64,000 nt of DNA from Rhizobium sp. WYCCWR10014 (GTDB taxonomy: Bacteria > Pseudomonadota > Alphaproteobacteria > Rhizobiales > Rhizobiaceae). The DNA is taken from the NCBI RefSeq assembly GCF_001657485.1, contig NZ_LXFU01000053.1, forward strand, positions 39,377 through 103,376, written 5' to 3'. The notes under the pieces were generated by a model that did no database searches, was not told the DNA's origin, and saw only the letters and a list, made by a program, of their open reading frames with translations. The position numbers and the translations under genes are program-made. Positions 59,354 to 64,000 of the stretch are shown piece after piece; position 1 is the first letter of the stretch; the number at the start of each line of letters is the position of its first letter.

Positions 59354-60388
59354 ATGACGGAATTGAAAGGGGCTTTGATCGGATGCGGCTTCTTTGCGGT
59401 CAACCAGATGCATGCCTGGAACGACGTTTCGGGCGCCGGCATCGTCGCGATCTGCGATCGTGATCCTGAGCGGCTGAAGATCGTCGGCGATCAGTTCGGC
59501 ATCGATCGCCGCTATGGCGATGCCGAGGCCTTGTTCGCCGATGGCGGTTTTGATTTCGTCGACATTGCCACGACCGTCCAAAGCCACCGCACCCTCGTCG
59601 AAATGGCGGCTCGGAACAAGGTGCCGGCCATCTGCCAGAAGCCGTTCGCCAAGACCTTGTCGGACGCGAAGGCGATGGTCGAGGCGTGTCGCAATGCCGG
59701 CATTCCCTTGATGGTGCACGAGAACTTTCGCTGGCAGACGCCGATCCAGGCGGTGCGGAAGGCGCTGGAGACAGATACCATCGGCACGCCCTTCTGGGGC
59801 CGCTTCTCCTTCCGTTCGGCCTACGACGTCTTTTCGGGTCAGCCCTATCTCGCCGAGGGCGAACGGTTCATCATTGAAGACCTTGGCATCCATACGCTCG
59901 ATATCGCCCGCTATATCCTTGGCGACGTTCGCTCGCTCACGGCCCGCACCAAGCGGGTCAATCCGAGAATCAAGGGCGAGGATGTCGCGACCATTCTGCT
60001 CGATCATGAAAATGGCGCCACGTCGGTCGTCGACGTCAGCTACGCCACCAGGCTTTCCAGGGAGCCGTTCCCCGAAACCTTGATCGAGCTCGACGGTTCA
60101 GAGGGCACGATCCGCCTGACCCAGGGTTACGGCCTCGAAATCACCAACGCCAAGGGCACCACCACCACGGACGTATCGCCGAAGCTGTTGTCATGGGCCT
60201 CGCGGCCCTGGCACAACATCCAGGAGAGCGTCTACGCGATCCAGCAGCATTGGGTCGATCAGCTGGAGCGCGGCGCGGAACATTCGACGTCAGGGTCCGA
60301 CAATCTGAAAACTTTCGCGCTCGTCGAGGCCGCCTATGACAGCGCGGCCAGGGGACAGACGATCGATGTCGGAGCGATGCTGCGATGA
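59354..60388 (+). CDS. apsD: D-apiose dehydrogenase-like Gfo/Idh/MocA oxidoreductase (ApsD)
   Basis: A 344-residue NAD-dependent enzyme. N-terminal Rossmann domain (ALIGCGFFAVNQMHAWNDVS, ATTVQSHRTLVEMAA, then ICQKPFAKTL with the catalytic-region Lys) and C-terminal Gfo/Idh/MocA substrate domain (VHENFRWQTPIQAV, EDLGIHTLDIARYILGDV). In the D-apiose pathway this family member oxidises D-apiose to D-apiono-1,4-lactone. It follows the permease by two bases and overlaps the lactonase start by four. Confidence 0.82.
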   Translation: MTELKGALIGCGFFAVNQMHAWNDVSGAGIVAICDRDPERLKIVGDQFGIDRRYGDAEALFADGGFDFVDIATTVQSHRTLVEMAARNKVPAICQKPFAKTLSDAKAMVEACRNAGIPLMVHENFRWQTPIQAVRKALETDTIGTPFWGRFSFRSAYDVFSGQPYLAEGERFIIEDLGIHTLDIARYILGDVRSLTARTKRVNPRIKGEDVATILLDHENGATSVVDVSYATRLSREPFPETLIELDGSEGTIRLTQGYGLEITNAKGTTTTDVSPKLLSWASRPWHNIQESVYAIQQHWVDQLERGAEHSTSGSDNLKTFALVEAAYDSAARGQTIDVGAMLR

Positions 60389-62265
60389 CGGTCGATGCGT
60401 TCCAGCTCTACGGTACTCGCCTCGTCGAAACGCCCCCGGTTCGCCTGAGAGCCGGAAAACTGGAAGCCGATCTCGCCAACGGCAACCTCCGCACCATCCG
60501 CTACGATGGGACCGAGGTGCTGCGAGCGATCTCCTATCTCGTTCGCGACCGGGACTGGGGCACCTACGGCCCTGAAATCACCGACCTCCGGATCGAGCAG
60601 AATGACGATCGTTTCGCAGTCGCTTATCGAGCCCGCTGCGAGGGGCCTGACAATACGAGGCTTGTCATCGACATTCGCATCACCGGAAGCGCGGACCGGC
60701 TCGACTTCGAAGCCGAAGCCATCACAGGGACCGGCTTCGAGACCAATCGCTGCGGCTTCTGCATCCTGCATCCGATCGTCGGCGTCGCGGGCTCGCCGGC
60801 AACGATCGAGCATGTCGACGGGCAGATCGTGGCAACGCGGTTTCCTCATCTCATCGAGCCCTGGCAACCTTTCAAGGACATGCGCGCCATCACCCATGCG
60901 GTCACGCCTGACGTTCAGGCGGAATGCCGGATGGAGGGCGACACTTTTGAAATGGAAGATCAAAGGAACTGGTCGGACGCATCCTATAAGACTTATGTCA
61001 GGCCGCTCGCCCTGCCCTGGCCCTACCAGATTGCCGCCAATCAACCCGTTCGGCAAAAGACATCGCTTGTTATCAGGGATATCAGCGGTGCAACACGGCA
61101 TCATCCTCGAGTGTCAGGCGGCGCCATAAAACTTGAACTCGGTGCGCGGACCGGCACCATGCCCGATATCGGCATGATCATTACGCCCGAAGAGGCCGAT
61201 GCGAGCCTTTCGGCAAAGTCCGTCCTGATGGAGATCGCTCCCCAGGAACTTCTCTTCCATTTCGACCCCGGTGCCGGGCACGGCGTCGAAGCGTTCAGGC
61301 GGTTCGCAGCAATGGCGACGGTCCATCGCGGCCGCTCGACGCTGGAGATCGCCCTTCCCTGCAAATCGTCGCCGTCAAGCGAGGCGGCCGAGATCGCCCA
61401 CCAGATGCGTCTGGCGGAATTCAAGCCGGATGCGATCATGATCTCGCCTTCCGTCGACCGGCAATCGACGCCGCCCGGCAGCACATGGCCGGATTGCCCG
61501 CCTTTGGACGAGGTCTATGTCGCCGCCCGCGCCGCCTTTCCCGGCATTCGCATTGGCGGCGGCATGCTGAGCTATTTCACCGAACTCAACCGGAAGCGCG
61601 TGCCGGATGGGCAGCTCGACTTCGTCAGCCACTGCACCAACCCTATCGCGCATGCGGCCGACGATCTCAGCGTCATGCAGACATTGGAAGCGCTGCCCTT
61701 CATCACCCGGTCGGTGCGTGCGATCTACGGCGACAGGCCCTACCGCATCGGCCCATCGACGATCCCGATGCGGCAGAACCCCTATGGCAGCCGCACGATG
61801 GACAATCCGTCGGGCGCACGCATTCCCATGGCCAATCGCGACCCGCGCCACAATGGACGTTTCGCGGAGGCCTTCGCGCTCGGTTACGCGATACGGGTGC
61901 TGGATGCCGATCTGGAATGCCTGACCCTATCAGCCTTATCAGGTCCGTTCGGCCTGATCGCCGGTCCGGGGGAACCGACCGAACCAGGCGGGCGTCGTCC
62001 GCTGTTCGATACCGTGCGGAGACTGTGTCAATTGGCTGGCACAACCTGGCGGGAATGCGTCTCCTCCTCTCCCTCCGAGGTCCTGTCTTTCGTTGCAAGA
62101 GATGCTACGGGCGCCAGGCTTTACGTCGTCAATCTGACGAGCGAAGAGCGAAAGGTCGATTGCCATGCATGCGGGCCGACCGGGAAGGACTCAAGCGGGG
62201 ATCTGCTGCTTGCCCCATTGGCTGTCGCCGTCTTGCCGCTGGAGCACCACGCGCTGGCGGATTGA
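60385..62265 (+). CDS. apnL: Probable D-apionate lactonase (ApnL)
   Basis: A 626-residue protein that does not resemble classical SMP-30 or Pgl lactonases. The first part is beta-rich (ADLANGNLRTIRYDGTEVLR, YLVRDRDWGTYGPEI, then LDFEAEAITGTGFETNRCGF); the second has TIM-barrel-like strands (LPFITRSVRAIYGDRPYRIG, FAEAFALGYAIRVLDADLEC). The position right after apsD and the size match the lactonase of the D-apiose pathway, which hydrolyses D-apionolactone to D-apionate. The call depends mainly on gene context; a glycoside-hydrolase-like origin is possible. Confidence 0.75.
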   Translation: MTVDAFQLYGTRLVETPPVRLRAGKLEADLANGNLRTIRYDGTEVLRAISYLVRDRDWGTYGPEITDLRIEQNDDRFAVAYRARCEGPDNTRLVIDIRITGSADRLDFEAEAITGTGFETNRCGFCILHPIVGVAGSPATIEHVDGQIVATRFPHLIEPWQPFKDMRAITHAVTPDVQAECRMEGDTFEMEDQRNWSDASYKTYVRPLALPWPYQIAANQPVRQKTSLVIRDISGATRHHPRVSGGAIKLELGARTGTMPDIGMIITPEEADASLSAKSVLMEIAPQELLFHFDPGAGHGVEAFRRFAAMATVHRGRSTLEIALPCKSSPSSEAAEIAHQMRLAEFKPDAIMISPSVDRQSTPPGSTWPDCPPLDEVYVAARAAFPGIRIGGGMLSYFTELNRKRVPDGQLDFVSHCTNPIAHAADDLSVMQTLEALPFITRSVRAIYGDRPYRIGPSTIPMRQNPYGSRTMDNPSGARIPMANRDPRHNGRFAEAFALGYAIRVLDADLECLTLSALSGPFGLIAGPGEPTEPGGRRPLFDTVRRLCQLAGTTWRECVSSSPSEVLSFVARDATGARLYVVNLTSEERKVDCHACGPTGKDSSGDLLLAPLAVAVLPLEHHALAD

Positions 62266-62321
62266 CCTCCAGTGGTGCAGCTGCATCTATGCGATCGGAA
62301 CTCGCTCTCGGGAGGATCGAT

Positions 62322-63326
62322 GTGAAGACGAAGAAGCTTATCAATTCCGGCGCAGATGCCGTCGATGAGATGCTGCAGGGGGTCCTGGCGGCGCATCCGC
62401 GCCATCTCTACGCGGTAGAAGACATGCCCCGCGCGATCATCGCCAAAAACGGGCCACGCAAGGGCAAGGTCGGACTGGTCATCGGCGGTGGATCCGGGCA
62501 CGAACCGACATTTCTGGGGTTTGTCGGCAAGGGGCTTGCGGACGCGGCCGCAATCGGCAATGTCTTTGCGTCGCCGCCGCCCGACCCGATTATCGCCTGC
62601 GCCATGGCGGTCGACGGCGGCGCCGGTGTAATGTTCATGTATGGCAATTATGCCGGCGACGTGATGAACTTTGACATGGCTGCCGAGATGCTTGCGCTTG
62701 ACGAGATCGAGGTACGCACCGTGCTTACCACGGATGACGTGGCATCTGCTCCTCCCGATCAGAGGGACAGGCGACGCGGCGTGGCGGGCAACGTCTTCAT
62801 CTTCAAAGCCGCCGGCGCAGCCTGCGATCTTCTCTACTCGTTTGACGATGTCGAGCGCGCCGCCCGCCATGCCAATGCGCGAACCTATACGATGGGTGTG
62901 GCGCTTTCCCCCTGTTCGCTGCCCCAGACCCTCCGGCCAAACTTCCTGATCGGCGAAGGGGAGATGGAGATCGGAATGGGTATCCATGGGGAACCTGGCG
63001 TGGCGCGCGAGCCGCTGAGGCCGGCCGACGCGGTGACCGACGAACTCATGGACCGCATTCTTCGCGAAATGAACGCAGATCGGGGTGATCGTGTCGCGGT
63101 GCTCGTCAATTCGCTGGGCTCGACCCCGATGATGGAACTCTACATCATGATGCGGCGCGTGAAGTCCCGGCTCGACGATGCCGGGCTCGTCCTCCATACG
63201 TCGCTCGTCGGGAATTACTGCACCTCTCTCGAAATGGCCGGCGCGTCGATCACGGTCATGCATCTCGACGATGAGCTTCAGCGATTGATCGACCACCCCT
63301 GTGATTGCGCGATGTTTGCGAGGTAA
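62322..63326 (+). CDS. Dihydroxyacetone kinase-like DhaK subunit (possibly L-erythrulose kinase)
   Basis: A 334-residue DhaK-fold protein. It has IGGGSGHEPTFLGFVGKGLA, GNVFASPPPD, NYAGDVMNFDMAAEM and the substrate-binding His in GMGIHGEPGV. Start GTG at 62322 has GGAGG 6 bp upstream; an ATG at 62289 is in frame but too far from it. With DhaL four bases downstream it makes a two-subunit kinase. In the alternative, decarboxylase branch of apiose use the substrate of such a kinase is L-erythrulose; whether that applies here is open because the decarboxylase and isomerases are not in the window. Confidence 0.83.
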   Translation: MKTKKLINSGADAVDEMLQGVLAAHPRHLYAVEDMPRAIIAKNGPRKGKVGLVIGGGSGHEPTFLGFVGKGLADAAAIGNVFASPPPDPIIACAMAVDGGAGVMFMYGNYAGDVMNFDMAAEMLALDEIEVRTVLTTDDVASAPPDQRDRRRGVAGNVFIFKAAGAACDLLYSFDDVERAARHANARTYTMGVALSPCSLPQTLRPNFLIGEGEMEIGMGIHGEPGVAREPLRPADAVTDELMDRILREMNADRGDRVAVLVNSLGSTPMMELYIMMRRVKSRLDDAGLVLHTSLVGNYCTSLEMAGASITVMHLDDELQRLIDHPCDCAMFAR

Positions 63327-63329
63327 TCG

Positions 63330-63974
63330 ATGACGTTTACGACCGAAGACCTGCAGCGCATGTTTGCCGGGATTGCCAAGGATATTGCGGCAGAGAGCGA
63401 CCATCTCTGCGCGTTGGACGGCGCCATCGGCGATGGGGATCACGGCCTTGCCATGGATGCGGGCTGCCAGGCCGCGGCGAAAGCGGTCGGCGAACTTGAC
63501 GCCGGGATTGCCCCGACAGCCGCATTCAACGTCGCGGCAAAGGCATTCCTGAATGCGGTCGGCGCTTCGTCCGGCCCGCTATATGCCACGGCCTTCATGC
63601 GCGCCGGAGCAGCCGCCAAAGACAAGCAGACATTGAGCGATGACGATTTCCTGCGCGTCTTTGCGGCAATGGCGCAGGGAATTCAGGAACGCGGAAAGGC
63701 CGAACCCGGTGAAAAGACGATGGTTGACGCCTGGAAACCCGCGGCTGACGCAGCACTCGATGCCCGGCAGTCGGGAAAGCCCCTCCCCCAATGCTTCGAG
63801 GCGGCCGAGCGGGCAGCGCGCGCAGGCTGCGAAGCGACTAGCAACATGACGGCGGCCAAGGGACGGGCTTCGCGCTTGGGGGACCGTGTGATCGGGCACA
63901 TCGATCCCGGCGCCGCGTCCGCAGTCATCATCATCGCCGCAATGGCCAAATTTGCCCAACATCACAATGGTTAG
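63330..63974 (+). CDS. Dihydroxyacetone kinase-like DhaL subunit
   Basis: A 214-residue nucleotide-binding subunit with the DhaL Mg-ATP Asp motif LDGAIGDGDHGLAMDAGC, then GASSGPLYATAFMRAG and KTMVDAWKPAADA, and AAKGRASRLGDRVIGHIDPG. It phosphorylates the sugar held by DhaK using ATP (no PTS-type DhaM is present). It starts four bases after DhaK and ends just before a third operator-like sequence. Confidence 0.87.
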   Translation: MTFTTEDLQRMFAGIAKDIAAESDHLCALDGAIGDGDHGLAMDAGCQAAAKAVGELDAGIAPTAAFNVAAKAFLNAVGASSGPLYATAFMRAGAAAKDKQTLSDDDFLRVFAAMAQGIQERGKAEPGEKTMVDAWKPAADAALDARQSGKPLPQCFEAAERAARAGCEATSNMTAAKGRASRLGDRVIGHIDPGAASAVIIIAAMAKFAQHHNG

Positions 63975-63989
63975 CTCGTCATACCAGTT
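63975..63989. promoter_or_regulatory. Putative operator 3 of the apiose locus
   Basis: CTCGTCATACCAGTT starts directly after the DhaL stop codon region and matches the copy at 54131 in 14 of 15 positions. It implies another co-regulated gene or operon beginning just beyond the window. Confidence 0.55.
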
Positions 63990-64000
63990 GACATGTCAAT

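Noticed and set aside
1..64000. CRISPR arrays, rRNA or tRNA genes, and replication or conjugation genes.
   Set aside because: No regularly spaced direct repeats and no recognisable RNA genes, repABC, tra or relaxase genes were found. The plasmid assignment therefore rests only on gene content.

Overview
The window looks like a replicon of a rhizobial alphaproteobacterium (Rhizobium/Sinorhizobium type), probably a plasmid. The evidence is the high-GC coding, an FxkR-FixK-hybrid FixL oxygen-sensing module, a RIME-type intergenic palindrome, rhizobial IS66 and IS6 remnants, and accessory catabolic clusters, each with its own regulator. No core housekeeping operons, rRNA or tRNA genes and no CRISPR arrays were seen.

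Region 1 (about 1-27.3 kb) is a low-oxygen and stress island. At 11.5-15 kb an OmpR-type regulator (FxkR-like) faces a FixK/FNR-type regulator and a hybrid histidine kinase whose second PAS domain has the FixL haem-pocket residues. A direct repeat, GTTACG-N4-GTTACA, lies between the divergent genes, as expected for a K-box. Around the module are at least seven perfect FixK/FNR boxes (TTGAY-N4-RTCAA) and several near matches. They precede universal stress proteins, a CBS-BON protein, a beta-CASP nuclease/acetate kinase operon, Hsp20, BON proteins, a DegP-like protease/alcohol dehydrogenase operon, a flavin-binding protein and two P-type ATPases. The left part is decayed: an ABC exporter fragment, an IS66-type element (1753-4064) with matching ends and an 8-bp target duplication that carries a TylF-like methyltransferase and a broken nuclease gene, and a deletion joint at about 6.1 kb where an isoprenylcysteine methyltransferase remnant meets a phosphoketolase remnant.

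Region 2 (27.4-32 kb) is a BigR-type sulfide-response operon (blh, bigR, two YeeE/YedE half-transporters, TauE/SafE permease) behind an AT-rich palindrome. A frameshifted membrane-protein gene and a frameshifted IS6-family element follow.

Region 3 (32.2-37.4 kb) has three Tad-type pilin-like or vWA genes without the rest of a tad locus, a frameshifted exported protein, and two exported proteins of unclear role.

Region 4 (37.7-44.7 kb) is an amino-acid cluster: a ProC-like reductase, a class III aminotransferase, a D-amino acid dehydrogenase, an alanine racemase, and XRE-cupin, AraC and Lrp regulators. Region 5 (44.8-49.9 kb) is an L-idonate 5-dehydrogenase-like gene with a TRAP transporter and a FadR-type GntR regulator.

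Region 6 (50.5-64 kb) reads as a D-apiose catabolic locus. A GntR regulator faces a RuBisCO-like protein (OiaX), a DUF1537 kinase (OiaK), an oxidoisomerase (ApnO), a sugar ABC transporter with a DUF2291 lipoprotein, a Gfo/Idh/MocA dehydrogenase (ApsD), a probable lactonase (ApnL) and a DhaK/DhaL-type kinase. Three copies of CTCRTYATACCAGWT mark its likely operators. The third lies at the right edge, so the locus probably continues beyond the window.
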